Source of the DNA: CAZOVB01 sp964583095 | GTDB lineage: Bacteria > Planctomycetota > Phycisphaerae > SM23-33 | Direction of reading: 5' to 3' | Assembly: GCA_964583095.1 (NCBI GenBank) | Contig: CAZOVB010000017.1 | Location: 15,977-79,976 of the forward strand | Length of the DNA: 64,000 bases | Part shown: positions 1 through 10,537 of the stretch, in pieces | How positions within the stretch are numbered: the first letter of the stretch is position 1 | Layout: each line of letters starts with the position of its first letter | The notes under the pieces: model-generated | The model's input: the letters and a program-made list of their open reading frames with translations, nothing else | Told to the model about the DNA's origin: nothing | The model's database searches: none | Position numbers and translations under genes: made by a program

Positions 1-2223
1 CATGATCAGGATTCTGCCCTGGCCGTCCATCTTCTCCGACGGGGGGGCGGTGTTTTCGGGTTCGACAACGACCCCCGCCTCGGCCGGCAGGGCGATATGA
101 AAACGGCTGCCCTGGCCGGGGGAAGATTCGGCCCAGAGGAAACCGTCGTGCTTCTGGACGATGGCGTAAGAAACGGCCAGTCCCAGTCCGCTGCCGGACT
201 GCTTGGTCGAAAAGTAGGGGTCGAAAATCCGGTCCAGGTGTTCCTGGGTGATGCCACAGCCGCTGTCTTCCAGGGCGATTTTGACGTACCGGCCCTGGGG
301 GATGGGCAGGTAGTTCTCGTCAGGCGAATAGTTATGGGCCCGGACCTTGAGCGTGCCTCCCGAGGGCATGGACTGGAGGGCGTTGAGGACGATGTTGTTG
401 ATCACCTGGCTGATCTGATTGGCATCGATCCGGCAGGGCCAGAGATCTTCATCGATATCCAGCTCCGCCCGCACCTTGCTGCCTCGGAGGCAGAAGTTCA
501 CGGTATCGCGTATGCAGGGCCCGACGCGTTCGGCCTTGCGGACCGGGGTCCCTCCCTTGGAAAAAGTCAGCAGTTGCTGGGCCAATTCCTTGGCCCGGAG
601 GGTTGCGGTTTCGGCTTCGGACAGGATCTTCCGGGCTTCTTCCGGATCCGTTCCCTCGAAGCCGGCCAGGTTGATATTGCCCAGGATGGCTGTCAGGATG
701 TTGTTGAAATCGTGAGCGATTCCCCCGGCCAGGACACCCAGGGCGTCCAGCCGGCGGGCGCGTTGCAGTTCGTCTTCGGTCTTCCTTCGCTGGGTGATGT
801 CCAGCATGTAACCGTCGGCATAGAGCAGCTTGCCCGAGGCGTCGTAATGAGGGTAGGTGTAGGCGATGACCCACCGGACGTTTCCGGTCGAGTCGATCAG
901 GCGGAACTCCATGGATCGCCCCGGCGGGGTCGCCGAATCCGAAGGAGCCTGTCCGGGAAGTTCGACCAGTTCCAGGTCCTCGGGATGGACGATCTGCTTG
1001 AGCCCCAGGCGACCGGCGGTGAAATCTTCCGGTTCATAACCCAGCAGTCGGACCGAGGGTGAGGCGTACTCGATGGGAATGCTTTCACCGGCCTCCCACC
1101 GGAAGACCATGACCGGCCCGGCGGTAAACAGTTCCCGTTCCTCCAAAAGGCGCAACTGGGCCTCCTTCAACTCGGTGATGTCCAGCATGGCCCCGACGAT
1201 TTCCGCGCATCGGCCCTGGCGATCTGCCGGTTCGCCCTGGACACGCACCCAGAGACGTTGGCCCCGGGCGGTGGTGAGCTGCTCGTCGAACTGGATGGAT
1301 TCGGAATTCTCCTGACATCTTTGCAGAGCCTGGCGGAACCGCTCGGCTGCGTCGGGATCGTAGAAAGCACCGAGGTTCTTCAGACTCGGGACGTAATCCT
1401 CGTCGACTTCGTGAATGTCGTACATTCCCGACGTCCACGAGACCTCGTTGTTGTCGAGGTTGACCTTCCAGCCTCCCATTCGGGCCAGGCTTCCGGTCTG
1501 GGCCAGCAGGTTCTGAATCTCCTTCTGGGGGGTGATATCCAGGAAAGCTCCCGCTACGCCCATCGCCTTGCCGTCGGGCCCTATCAGGGGAGCCTTGGAG
1601 AGGACAATCTCCCGCCGCCGGCCTTGAGCATCCAGGAGGGTGGCTTCTTCGGTGAAGGAACGATTCCGCTGCTGCACATCCCGGTCTTCCTGCCGGCAGG
1701 TGGATCCGTGATCGGGAAAGAGCTCGGAGGCCTTCTTTCCGCGGACCTGGTCGCCTTCCATGCCGGTGAACCTGCAGAACGCCCGGTTGCAGCCCAGGTA
1801 GGCCCCTTGCGAATCTTTATAGAAAACCGGAATCGGAATCGCGTCCAGAACGGTTTCCATCAGGCGAAGCTGTGCCTTCAGCGCGCGGTCGGAATGCTCT
1901 TTGCGGGCTGTTTCTTCATGACGACGGGCCTCGAGCTGATGGATCCGCTTGCCGGCCCGGGTCAGACGCCACAGCAGCCAGAGGATCCCGAGCCCCATCA
2001 GAAGGACCAGCCCCAGGAGGATCGGGAAGGCAAGCTCAGTCCCGGTGGCCGAGGCCCCCAGCGGCAGGCTTCTCTCTGCTTCGGCCAGGGGTGTTTCTGC
2101 CTGCGAGGCCTGCACGGTTGACCCAAGCCACACCAGGACAGGCAATCCGGAGAGGGATCCAAGATGCCTGACGAGGCGATGGGGGTACCGATGGCTTGGG
2201 CCAAAGCATTTGCAGAAATTCAC
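1..2223 (-). CDS. Hybrid sensor histidine kinase with three PAS domains (3' end outside window)
   Basis: Membrane sensor kinase. From the GTG at 2223 (GGAGAG lies about 9 nt upstream) the protein opens with a hydrophobic secretion-type segment. A transmembrane helix follows near residues 63-85, then three PAS-like blocks near 119, 241 and 364. The HisKA motif GGIAHDFNNILTA has its phospho-accepting His at residue 504. The N box (NQISQVINNIVLNALQS) lies near residue 600 and the G boxes (DSGCGI, GSGLGLAVSY) follow. The last visible residues, GQGRILIM, are the usual opening of a receiver domain, so I infer a hybrid kinase continuing left of base 1. Signals sensed by the PAS domains are unknown. 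It is divergent from the 2733 operon, but no functional link is visible. The start is less certain than the family: an in-frame ATG exists at 2313. Confidence 0.9.
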   Translation of the reverse strand, partial: MNFCKCFGPSHRYPHRLVRHLGSLSGLPVLVWLGSTVQASQAETPLAEAERSLPLGASATGTELAFPILLGLVLLMGLGILWLLWRLTRAGKRIHQLEARRHEETARKEHSDRALKAQLRLMETVLDAIPIPVFYKDSQGAYLGCNRAFCRFTGMEGDQVRGKKASELFPDHGSTCRQEDRDVQQRNRSFTEEATLLDAQGRRREIVLSKAPLIGPDGKAMGVAGAFLDITPQKEIQNLLAQTGSLARMGGWKVNLDNNEVSWTSGMYDIHEVDEDYVPSLKNLGAFYDPDAAERFRQALQRCQENSESIQFDEQLTTARGQRLWVRVQGEPADRQGRCAEIVGAMLDITELKEAQLRLLEERELFTAGPVMVFRWEAGESIPIEYASPSVRLLGYEPEDFTAGRLGLKQIVHPEDLELVELPGQAPSDSATPPGRSMEFRLIDSTGNVRWVIAYTYPHYDASGKLLYADGYMLDITQRRKTEDELQRARRLDALGVLAGGIAHDFNNILTAILGNINLAGFEGTDPEEARKILSEAETATLRAKELAQQLLTFSKGGTPVRKAERVGPCIRDTVNFCLRGSKVRAELDIDEDLWPCRIDANQISQVINNIVLNALQSMPSGGTLKVRAHNYSPDENYLPIPQGRYVKIALEDSGCGITQEHLDRIFDPYFSTKQSGSGLGLAVSYAIVQKHDGFLWAESSPGQGSRFHIALPAEAGVVVEPENTAPPSEKMDGQGRILIM

Positions 2224-2732
2224 GGCCGATGACTCTCCTGCAGTATCGCACCTGAGGCAACAGACAACACAAGCTACTACAAGTGTACGGGCCCCATGTG
2301 GACACTTCAACATGGCAGGAATCCGGATTCTCCAAAACTTTCCAAGTGCCGATCAAAACAAGGCCTGAGGAAATGAGAATAGGGGGGATACTCTGAAAGC
2401 TCAGTTCCTGTTAAGAATCTGAAAAACCTGCGACCCGCCTGCCCGGTTTGCTGGTTACAAGAAGACAAGGCGGTATCCTCGCCCGCAAAGGACGTTCTCC
2501 GGCCTCGGTTGGGCCGGCTGACGATTTATCGAATCGCGCCGGTCGCAGTCGGCCCTGATTCGAAGCCTCAACCCCTGTTTACCCCTGAAAAAGGATGCTC
2601 AGGCCCCCAGCCGGGCCCAACACACCGGTCAATTTAGAGAAGAAGCCGGTGTAGACGGAAATTCGAAGATTCAGGCTGGAACGATCCCCCCTCCTTCTGT
2701 ATCTTCATGCGTCTTGAACTTATGGATGGGAT
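2224..2732. other. Divergent intergenic region
   Basis: About 500 bases without a convincing gene, between the divergent histidine kinase gene and the membrane-protein operon. It must hold both promoters, but I cannot assign -35/-10 boxes with confidence. Two short inverted repeats are visible: CCGGCC/GGCCGG at 2499-2517 and ACACCGG/CCGGTGT near 2620-2655. The second sits roughly 80-110 nt upstream of the 2733 start and could be an operator. Confidence 0.4.
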
Positions 2733-5390
2733 ATGAAGCAAAACCAAGAGCGCAAACAATCCGGACTGACGCCCGCCTCGCTGCTGGCGATCGTACTGGC
2801 CCTGGTCCTCTGCGGCGTTTTGACCCAGTGGGAGGAAGTCGTCGTCGGCATGAACAGCTTCTATGCCGAGCATTCCGTCCCCGTCCCGGCCGTTACGGTC
2901 CTGATTCTCTTCACCCTGGTCGGCGCACTGGTCTGGCGGCTGGGCAAGCTCCGCCTGCTAAGCCGGGCTGAACTGCTGTGCGTATTATATGCAATGCTCA
3001 TCGCCATTCCCCTGATCACCCAGGGCTTCTGGCACCGTTTCCTGAGCGTCACCGCCACGGTTCAGAAGGATCCGGCCATGGCGAACTACTCCACCTCCTA
3101 CCCCGCTTCGTTGCAGATTCACGGGCCCAACCTTCTCGAAGAAGGTTACTCGCCGGACAATCGCAACCAGTGGGACCTCCAGGGCAATGCGACCTTCGAC
3201 GAGATCGAGCACGAGGAGACGGGCGTTTTCAGCGCGTTGTCCCTGAAGAACACCCAGGCGGGCGAAACAAGCTACGTCCGGATCGAGATTCCCCGAACCC
3301 GTGACGGCAAAACGCTTTGGGAAGTGAACGAACCCTTCACTCTGATGGTGCAGGTTCGTCCGGGAAGCGGGCCGAAATACGAACTGCCCTCCGGCTCAAA
3401 CTACTACGCCCGCCTGCTGGATCCGGAAAACGACGCCGAGCTGACACCGCTGAATCGGACGAATCCCGGCAAGATCAGCATGAACCACCCCGACGGGTTC
3501 CTAACGGCCAAGGCATTCGGATTCCGAATCCCGATCGATTTCGTCGGCGACAGCCTGCACCTGGAGTTCGGCCTGGAAGGCCCGGGGCGGGTCCTGATGA
3601 AAAAGCCGGTCTTCTGGAGCGTCGACGGGCTGGAATCAGCCTTCGTCGGCAAGCAGATGATCACCCAGTCGGAGTATGATCGCCTGCCCCCCGAGGCCAG
3701 GGGGAACAAGATTGTCCGCCCGGACAACCTGCTCAGCTGGGAGGGGGTCAAGTTCTTCTTCAGGGCGTACATCCCCGTTTCGCAGTGGATCGGCCCGGTC
3801 CTCCGCTGGACGGCCCTGGTCGTGATCCTGCTCACCGCGGCCCTGGCGGTCAACGTCCTGCTCCGCAAGCAGTGGATGGAAAACGAGCGGTACCTCATGC
3901 CGCTTTCGAAAATCCCCATGTCCCTGCTGGGCAGCCAGGGATACAACGACCCCAACGCCCAGGTTTACCACGGCGGGCAGCTGCCCCCGATCTGGAAGAA
4001 CAAGGCCATGTGGATCGGCCTGGTTCTCTCCTGCCTCTGGATGCTGCTTCGGGCCTGGTCGTTCTACAATCCCAACGTTCCAAGTCTTTCGATCAACGTC
4101 AGCCTGCTGCCGTACTTCGATGATCCCAGCTACGGGCAGATGTTCGATAGGAATGTGGTTTTCAGCATCAGCGCGATCTTCCTGAGTATTGCGATGTTCA
4201 TGGAACTGAGCATCCTGTTCAGTATTGCTATAGGCTACTGGGTCTACCGTTCCATGTACTGGCTGGGCGAATCGCGAGGCTGGGCTGAACTGGAAAGCTA
4301 TCCGTTCGACCAGGAGGTCCAGACCGGCGCGTTTCTGGTCTACGCGATTCTGATCGTGATCTTCACCCGCAAGTATCTCTGGATGGTGATCAAGTCTTCC
4401 TTCACAGGCCGACGCGAGGCCTGGGAAGGCGAACTGATGCCCTATCCCGTGGCCATCGGCGTCCTGGCGCTGTGCCTGGTTTTGAGTCTCATCTGGGCCT
4501 GGGCCGTTGGCATATCGGTGCTGGGAATGCTCTGCCTGTTCCTCTTCCTGTTGATCGTCGCCCTGATCGCCTCCAAGATCCGTACCGAGGCGGGCGTACC
4601 CTTCAGCTACATCGGGCCGCTCAATGCGTCGATCATCCTGCTGCTGATGGGTGGGGTGACGGCCTTTGGCCCGGCGTCGTTGATCTTCAGCGTCATCATC
4701 GGTTTCATGGTCGGCGGCACGCCGTTCTTCCTGATTCCCGGGGCCCAACTTGAGATGGTCGAGTACGGCCGACGGTTCCGTATCAAGCGCAGCCACGTTT
4801 TGGGCACGATCTTCATCGGGATCCTGGGCGGGATGAGTATCGGGGCCTGGGTGTTCCTGTCCAACAGCTTCAGCCTTGGCGGAACCCAGATGCCCTACCA
4901 GTGGCCCTGGATGATGCAGAACCGGGAATTCAAGCAGGTCCGCCAGGAAACAGACAAGGCCTCGACGGAGCTTCGCGAAGAAGCCGAGGCGCAGGCAGTG
5001 CCCGAGGAAGAAGCCGGGGGCGATAAAGACGATTCCGAGGGGAGCTGGTTCACCCCCAGGACGTGGGCCTACATCATCGGGGGGGCAGTCACCGGCGTGG
5101 TGGCGTTGCTGAGGCAGTTATTCGCGGGGTTCTGGTTTCATCCGGTTGGAATCCTGTTTTCCGCCACGAACATGGCCAGGATTGTCTGGGGCAGTTGCCT
5201 CGTCGCGTGGCTGTTGCGAGTCGTTGTTCTCCGCTTTGGCGGTGCGGCGACCGTTCGCACCAAGCTCCAGCCCTTCTTTGTGGGTGTTTTTGTCGGGGCC
5301 GTCATCGGGTCGGGAATCGTAGCAATGCATACCGCTTACCTCACCAGCCAGGGAGTGGCGGAAGTCTTTACATGGCAGGTGGTCCCATGA
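2733..5390 (+). CDS. Large polytopic membrane protein, DUF6785/DUF6784-type
   Basis: An 885-residue integral membrane protein; I recognise the planctomycete DUF6785/6784 type, whose function is not established. Three helices lie in the first about 100 residues. A large non-membrane domain (about 110-345) with beta-type sequence follows, presumably periplasmic. At least eight further helices then run from about 350 to the end, broken by a Glu/Gln-rich cytoplasmic linker near residues 735-770. The C-terminal helices (LQPFFVGVFVGAVIGSG) resemble the end of the protein at 10530, so the two look like diverged paralogues. The start is ATG with GGATGGGAT just upstream. The stop overlaps the next start (ATGA), so translation is coupled. 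It is the first gene of the seven-gene operon; a transporter or envelope scaffold role is inference. Confidence 0.75.
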   Translation: MKQNQERKQSGLTPASLLAIVLALVLCGVLTQWEEVVVGMNSFYAEHSVPVPAVTVLILFTLVGALVWRLGKLRLLSRAELLCVLYAMLIAIPLITQGFWHRFLSVTATVQKDPAMANYSTSYPASLQIHGPNLLEEGYSPDNRNQWDLQGNATFDEIEHEETGVFSALSLKNTQAGETSYVRIEIPRTRDGKTLWEVNEPFTLMVQVRPGSGPKYELPSGSNYYARLLDPENDAELTPLNRTNPGKISMNHPDGFLTAKAFGFRIPIDFVGDSLHLEFGLEGPGRVLMKKPVFWSVDGLESAFVGKQMITQSEYDRLPPEARGNKIVRPDNLLSWEGVKFFFRAYIPVSQWIGPVLRWTALVVILLTAALAVNVLLRKQWMENERYLMPLSKIPMSLLGSQGYNDPNAQVYHGGQLPPIWKNKAMWIGLVLSCLWMLLRAWSFYNPNVPSLSINVSLLPYFDDPSYGQMFDRNVVFSISAIFLSIAMFMELSILFSIAIGYWVYRSMYWLGESRGWAELESYPFDQEVQTGAFLVYAILIVIFTRKYLWMVIKSSFTGRREAWEGELMPYPVAIGVLALCLVLSLIWAWAVGISVLGMLCLFLFLLIVALIASKIRTEAGVPFSYIGPLNASIILLLMGGVTAFGPASLIFSVIIGFMVGGTPFFLIPGAQLEMVEYGRRFRIKRSHVLGTIFIGILGGMSIGAWVFLSNSFSLGGTQMPYQWPWMMQNREFKQVRQETDKASTELREEAEAQAVPEEEAGGDKDDSEGSWFTPRTWAYIIGGAVTGVVALLRQLFAGFWFHPVGILFSATNMARIVWGSCLVAWLLRVVVLRFGGAATVRTKLQPFFVGVFVGAVIGSGIVAMHTAYLTSQGVAEVFTWQVVP

Positions 5391-8300
5391 GTCAAGATCA
5401 GCAGGCAAGGGCAACGGGATTGGCAGGTCGGATTCTCCTGGGCGTGATCTTCCTGATCCTCGCCCTGGGCGTGATGGCTTTGTTCCTCTGGGTCTATAAG
5501 CCCAGGCAGATGCCTCCCTATGCCGCGCCCTACACCGGATATGACCCGGCGGGGATGCTCGATTCCGTCTCGGTTGAGAACATCGAGAAGATCAACGAGG
5601 AAATCCTCGCTTTCGGCTCGCGTTTCCCCGGCCAGGCCGGGCATGAGAAGGCTCGCCGGTTCATTCGCGACAAGTACGAACAGGCCGGCCTGGAGATCAT
5701 CGAGCAGGAATTCCCTGCCGTCACCCCGGTCACCGAGCTCCGCAGAATCCGGGATCTGGACGGCAACGACCTGGAAGGTGTGCAGGTCTACCCCTTCCTG
5801 CCCAACCTTGCCCAGCCGGTGGCCATGAGCCCTGAGGGCCTGGACGGCAAGCTCCTGCTGATCGATGAGGAGGTCCTGGCCGGGGGGGCCGACTTCGGTA
5901 ACTGTTTTGCACTGGTGGACCTCAACAAGCCGCCCAGGAATTACGGCCTCAAGTGGCACAAATATGCCATTCTGGGCTTCAAGGGCGTCATCTTCTCCCA
6001 CAGCGGAGGCCTGGACAAGATCAACTGGGGTAACAAGGCTCTTGGCGAGACATCCGCGTCGATACCGGTCAACTATCCGCGGCTGCTGGCCAATCCGGAG
6101 ATCTTCTCCCACGCCGGCAAAGACGTAAACGTCCTGGTCCGCTGTCGGTGGAAGAACCTCAGCAACGCCAACCTGATCGGCGTGCTCAAGGCCGGCAAGC
6201 CCCAGGGAAAAGAAGCGATCATCTTCTTTACCAACTACGATGCCCCCAGTTACACACCCGATCTGTCCCACGGGCCGATGCTCTCGGTGCAGATAGCGAC
6301 GCACCTGGCCCTGTTGGAGGGGATGAAAGAGTATCAGAGCGAACTTCGACGCGACGTGATCTTCGTCGCCCTTGGAGCTCGGAGCCTTTCCCAGGTGGAC
6401 ATTATCCGCCTGGCCGGCTGCATGGGGCATATAGGCGACATGAACGCCGGCAGGAAGCTTCACCAGGAGGTCCTGGAGACAAACCAGCAGAGGCTTGCCT
6501 GGTGTCGGGCCATCATGCCCCTGTTTGATGAGCCCGGCTTCTTCACCGATGCGAAAAAAACCGAGCAGTTGCTGGATTCCCTGGATGAGCAAAGCCGCGA
6601 CTTCCTGGACGACCAGGTGAAGTACATCCTCAATGACCGGGCGGCCGAACTGTCCGAATCCACCCTTCAGGCCCGGCTGGATTTCATCCGCCTGGGCCGC
6701 GAAGACACCCAGAGCCGGCAGTTCAAGGATTTCCGCCGCAACAAGGAGCGTCAGCAGGACGTGCTGATGATCGCAGGTTACTCCCTGACCCGCGCCTTGG
6801 ATACCATGGCCGAGGACAATGAAGACCTTCGCGACCTGGTAAACATGCGAGCCAACGCCCTTGAACGTTTCGAGGAACTGCTGGCCCATCATCAGATGGA
6901 AATTGCCCGGGAAGAGACCAACCTCCGGATCAATGAGGTCTTCACCTCCTACGACAACATGATTGCCCTCATGCCCCGTCCGCTGCCCAAGCTTCAGAAG
7001 AAGGACCAGGGCAATGAGAGCATGGGCATCCTGGTGGGGCCTTCTCCCTTTGGCGGCAACTGGCGAAAGTACTGGCAGGGCCGAGCCGAACCCATCAACT
7101 CCGTCACCTACCGCGTCTCGCGCGACAAGGCCCTTCCCGACAGCTTCGAATACAGCCCGTATACGCAGTTGACGTACTTCTTCGGCATCAACAACAAAGT
7201 CGCCGGAGCCACCTCTCTGACCTCGCACTGGACCTCCTATGGCTACACCATGGTTGAGCTGGTCAACCTCAACCGGGTGGATTCCTACAACAAGGTAGCC
7301 CTGCCGGTGGTCGTTCCCGAAGCCAGGAAGCTCAAGGATCTCGAGGCGACCTTCCTGTTCACGGCCAAGACGGCCCTGTCTTTTGTCTTCGGCAACGGGG
7401 ACGTCCCCACCAGCAACGTCCATAATCCCGCAACCTATTCCGGTACGGTCTACCTCAGCGGCATCGGGCGGAGCATTGTTCCCAGTCATCCGCTCAAGAA
7501 TGCTCTGGTCTTCAACCGGACCAAGAACGAATTCGTCAATAAAGGAACGATGATGGGCATCATGCTCATGACCGATCCATATGGCGAATACTTTCTTCCG
7601 CTGAATCTGGGTGCCTGGAGTGGAGGAAACCAGGCGGGGTATTCGCCCCTGTCGGCTGCATTCGATTCCGACGGCGTGATCAGCCACATGAAGGATGCCG
7701 GACCCCAGGCCCAGGCGATCTTCGACTCGACCAACCGCATGTCCAAGGGTCCCTCGGCCAAGAACGTGAACCTCATTGTCTTCCGAGCGGCGCCGACGGC
7801 GATCCTGGATATGGTCAACCCGCAGACGTTCAAGGCCTTCAGCGGCGCCAACTGGGTCACCCGGGAAGGTCTGGGCGAATTCAGAAGCTTCTGTATCTTT
7901 GAATCGCTCAACAGTTATTGGATGAACTTCCTGCCCCCGGATGAGAAGTTCTACGTTGAACTCAAGGCCGGCTCCCCGGAAAACGAACTGGTCCAGGAAG
8001 TCCGGGCCTTCATGCTGGGAATCCCCGACGGTTGGAAGCAAGCCGAAAACAGTACGCGAGTCATCGACGGGCCGGGATACCTGGCCGCGGATACTCCGAT
8101 CCTCGACAATGTCCCGTTCGAGATCGCCCGGTCCATGATCTGGCTCAACGGCAAGCGTCTGGCCCTGCAGAAAGAATACAACATGCAGGACGAGCGGATG
8201 ATCGAGTATCACCGCCGAGCCGAGGAGATGATCCAGGCCGCCCAGCAACCGGACCTCTCCAAGCGCAAACAGAACCTGCTCGCATCGGAGGCTTCCAACT

Positions 8301-10537
8301 ATGCGATGCTCAACCACCCTCCGCTTCGCGAGAACATCCGCGAGGCCGTGTTGAGCATCATCTGGTATCTCTGCCTGCTCGTGCCCTTCGGTTTCTTCTT
8401 CGAGAAGCTTCTGTTCGGCTTTACCGACGTGCGAAAGCAGATTGCCGCCCAGGGCACGATCTTTGTCTCAGCCTTCTTGATTCTTCGTCTGTTGCACCCG
8501 GCCTTTGAGATGATTCGCTCCTCACTGATGATTCTGCTTGGATTCGTGATCATCCTGATCTCCACGGGAATCACGCTGCTCTTCAGCGGGAAGTTCAAGG
8601 AGAACTTCGAGCAGCTCAAGGCCAAGCGAGGCCAGGTCTCCGCGGCGGAAGTCAACATGATGGGGGTGGTGGGGACCGCCTTCATGCTGGGTCTCAACAA
8701 CATGCACCGGCGCAAGGTGCGAACGGGTCTGACCTGTGCGACCCTGGTGCTGATCACCTTCGCGATGATCTGCTTCACCAGTACGCAGAGCGACGTGGTC
8801 GACCAGGAAGTAGCCATCGGCAAGGCGGCCTACCAGGGCATGTTGATCAAGGAAGAAGATCTCCGGCCCATCACGCCCGATGAGGTCTTTGCGCTGAACC
8901 AGCGGTACGGTCGGGAATACATCGTGGCCAAACGCGAGATCCTCGTGGGTCTCAATGATCCCAATACCAGCAAGATCCTCATGCCCCAGATCGATGTGGT
9001 CGCATCGACTTCGAAGATAGGGGCCGAAGCCCAGAGCGTGATGATCTTCGAAGAGCAGGACCCGTTGGCCGAGGAAATCGCGCGCACGGCGATAACCCGC
9101 CAGGACGACCCCCAGGCCAACTGGTTCCCGGCCGGTTCGGCCCAGGCGGAGGTCAAGCCGGTCCTGATTCCCCTTGATATTGCCCGTACGCTCCAGATCG
9201 ATCCCAAGGAAGTGGAAACCGGGGATGTCCGCATCGAGATAAACGGCAAGGAGTTCCGGGTTCACGCGGTCTTCCAGCCCAAGCTGTACGAGGCCATTGC
9301 GGATCTGGACGGCAATCCGATTCTGCCTTTTGATGTTGAATCGATGCGGAACGTCACCCGGGACAAGAAATTGAATGTCCTGGCCGTCGAGCCGTTCTCC
9401 TACGTCGATGCCTCACGCCTGATCATTGGCGTGGACTTCTCCGGCGTCGGTTGGGGCCAGGGGATCAACAACAAGGCGATGGAGCCTCGGGTTTCCTCGG
9501 CCGCCATCTGGCTGGTGGATCGCCGGACGGGCCAGCCCCTGGCTTATCGCGAGGCCCGCGCCCTGATCGACTCCTTCCTGGAGCAGTCCGGGCGAAAGAT
9601 GTATTACGGTCTGGACCAGATCGCCTATCGAGGCCAGCGAGCCCGGCAGACGAGCCTGGCCGGTGTGATGGACATGGTCATTCCGCTGATCATCGCGGCG
9701 CTGACGGTTTTGAACACCATTCGCGGCAGCGTCTACGAACGGCGAGACGAGATCTTCGTCTACAACGCGGTAGGCATTGCTCCACGGTACGTGTTCTTCA
9801 TGTTCTTTGCCGAAGCATTCGTTTACGCGGTGGTTGGTTCGGTGCTGGGCTATTTCCTTTCCCAGGGCACCGGCAAGGTCCTGACGATGCTCAACCTCAC
9901 CGGCGGGCTCAACATGACCTTCACGACGTCCACGACCATCCTGGCCTCGCTTGCGATTATGGCAGCGACGTTCCTTTCGACGCTGTTCCCTGCCCTCAAG
10001 GCCATGGACATCGCCGCCCCGGCCGAAGAGTCCGGCTGGGATCTGCCCGATCCGGAAGGCGACAAGCTCGTGCTCTCGCTGCCGTTTACCTTCGATGTGA
10101 AGGATCGACTGGCGGTAATCGAATTCTTCAACCGCTTCTTCCTGGAGCGGGGTGAAGGCTCCAGCGGATCGTTCTTCTGCTCCAAGCCCGAGGTCGGCAT
10201 CAGCGAGGAACTGGACCCATTGGCCGATGAGGGCTATGTGCCCGAACTGCGTTGCACGGTCTGGCTCAAGCCGTTTGACCTGGGCGTCTCCCAGCAGTTG
10301 AGTATCTCGCTGCCGACCGATGAACACACCCGGGAGTACATCGCCCACCTCGAACTGGAGCGACTCAGCGGCACACGAGAGAGTTGGATGCGACTGAACC
10401 ACGGTTTCCTCAAAGGCGTCCGCAAGCATTTCCTGCATTGGCGGGCGGTCAGCACCCAGGAAAGAGAAAGAATGTTCCAGACCGCGCGGGATCTGATCCA
10501 ACAGCAACTGCGGGCAGGAGGGGCCCATCATGGCTGA
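5387..10537 (+). CDS. Fusion of degenerate M28-peptidase-like domain and FtsX/MacB-type permease
   Basis: A 1716-residue membrane protein. An N-terminal helix (about 15-37) anchors an M28-aminopeptidase-like extracytoplasmic domain (about 60-400) with the typical opening (ILAFGSRFPGQAGHEKARRF). Its metal ligands look lost: the usual H-x-D is N283-Y284-D285, and the usual Glu-Glu after the following strand is replaced (VALGARS, about 327-333). A long unrecognised extracytoplasmic region follows. Two or three helices then lie near 990-1070. An FtsX-type permease half begins at NNMHRRKVRTGLTCATLVLI, followed by a MacB-like periplasmic domain and three C-terminal helices (VMDMVIPLIIAALTVLNTI onward). 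A soluble tail of about 170 residues ends the protein. I start at ATG 5387, overlapping the upstream stop. It probably works with the ATPases at 13774 and 14983. Confidence 0.85.
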   Translation: MSQDQQARATGLAGRILLGVIFLILALGVMALFLWVYKPRQMPPYAAPYTGYDPAGMLDSVSVENIEKINEEILAFGSRFPGQAGHEKARRFIRDKYEQAGLEIIEQEFPAVTPVTELRRIRDLDGNDLEGVQVYPFLPNLAQPVAMSPEGLDGKLLLIDEEVLAGGADFGNCFALVDLNKPPRNYGLKWHKYAILGFKGVIFSHSGGLDKINWGNKALGETSASIPVNYPRLLANPEIFSHAGKDVNVLVRCRWKNLSNANLIGVLKAGKPQGKEAIIFFTNYDAPSYTPDLSHGPMLSVQIATHLALLEGMKEYQSELRRDVIFVALGARSLSQVDIIRLAGCMGHIGDMNAGRKLHQEVLETNQQRLAWCRAIMPLFDEPGFFTDAKKTEQLLDSLDEQSRDFLDDQVKYILNDRAAELSESTLQARLDFIRLGREDTQSRQFKDFRRNKERQQDVLMIAGYSLTRALDTMAEDNEDLRDLVNMRANALERFEELLAHHQMEIAREETNLRINEVFTSYDNMIALMPRPLPKLQKKDQGNESMGILVGPSPFGGNWRKYWQGRAEPINSVTYRVSRDKALPDSFEYSPYTQLTYFFGINNKVAGATSLTSHWTSYGYTMVELVNLNRVDSYNKVALPVVVPEARKLKDLEATFLFTAKTALSFVFGNGDVPTSNVHNPATYSGTVYLSGIGRSIVPSHPLKNALVFNRTKNEFVNKGTMMGIMLMTDPYGEYFLPLNLGAWSGGNQAGYSPLSAAFDSDGVISHMKDAGPQAQAIFDSTNRMSKGPSAKNVNLIVFRAAPTAILDMVNPQTFKAFSGANWVTREGLGEFRSFCIFESLNSYWMNFLPPDEKFYVELKAGSPENELVQEVRAFMLGIPDGWKQAENSTRVIDGPGYLAADTPILDNVPFEIARSMIWLNGKRLALQKEYNMQDERMIEYHRRAEEMIQAAQQPDLSKRKQNLLASEASNYAMLNHPPLRENIREAVLSIIWYLCLLVPFGFFFEKLLFGFTDVRKQIAAQGTIFVSAFLILRLLHPAFEMIRSSLMILLGFVIILISTGITLLFSGKFKENFEQLKAKRGQVSAAEVNMMGVVGTAFMLGLNNMHRRKVRTGLTCATLVLITFAMICFTSTQSDVVDQEVAIGKAAYQGMLIKEEDLRPITPDEVFALNQRYGREYIVAKREILVGLNDPNTSKILMPQIDVVASTSKIGAEAQSVMIFEEQDPLAEEIARTAITRQDDPQANWFPAGSAQAEVKPVLIPLDIARTLQIDPKEVETGDVRIEINGKEFRVHAVFQPKLYEAIADLDGNPILPFDVESMRNVTRDKKLNVLAVEPFSYVDASRLIIGVDFSGVGWGQGINNKAMEPRVSSAAIWLVDRRTGQPLAYREARALIDSFLEQSGRKMYYGLDQIAYRGQRARQTSLAGVMDMVIPLIIAALTVLNTIRGSVYERRDEIFVYNAVGIAPRYVFFMFFAEAFVYAVVGSVLGYFLSQGTGKVLTMLNLTGGLNMTFTTSTTILASLAIMAATFLSTLFPALKAMDIAAPAEESGWDLPDPEGDKLVLSLPFTFDVKDRLAVIEFFNRFFLERGEGSSGSFFCSKPEVGISEELDPLADEGYVPELRCTVWLKPFDLGVSQQLSISLPTDEHTREYIAHLELERLSGTRESWMRLNHGFLKGVRKHFLHWRAVSTQERERMFQTARDLIQQQLRAGGAHHG

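Noticed and set aside
5063..5386. Upstream extension of the M28/FtsX gene
   Set aside because: It would overlap the end of the 2733 gene by over 300 nt; the ATG at 5387 overlapping the stop is the natural coupled start.
5336..8317. Long minus-strand reading frame (about 990 codons)
   Set aside because: It lies opposite the M28/FtsX gene; its sequence is Gly/His/Asp-rich without any family motif, as expected for the antisense of GC-rich coding DNA.
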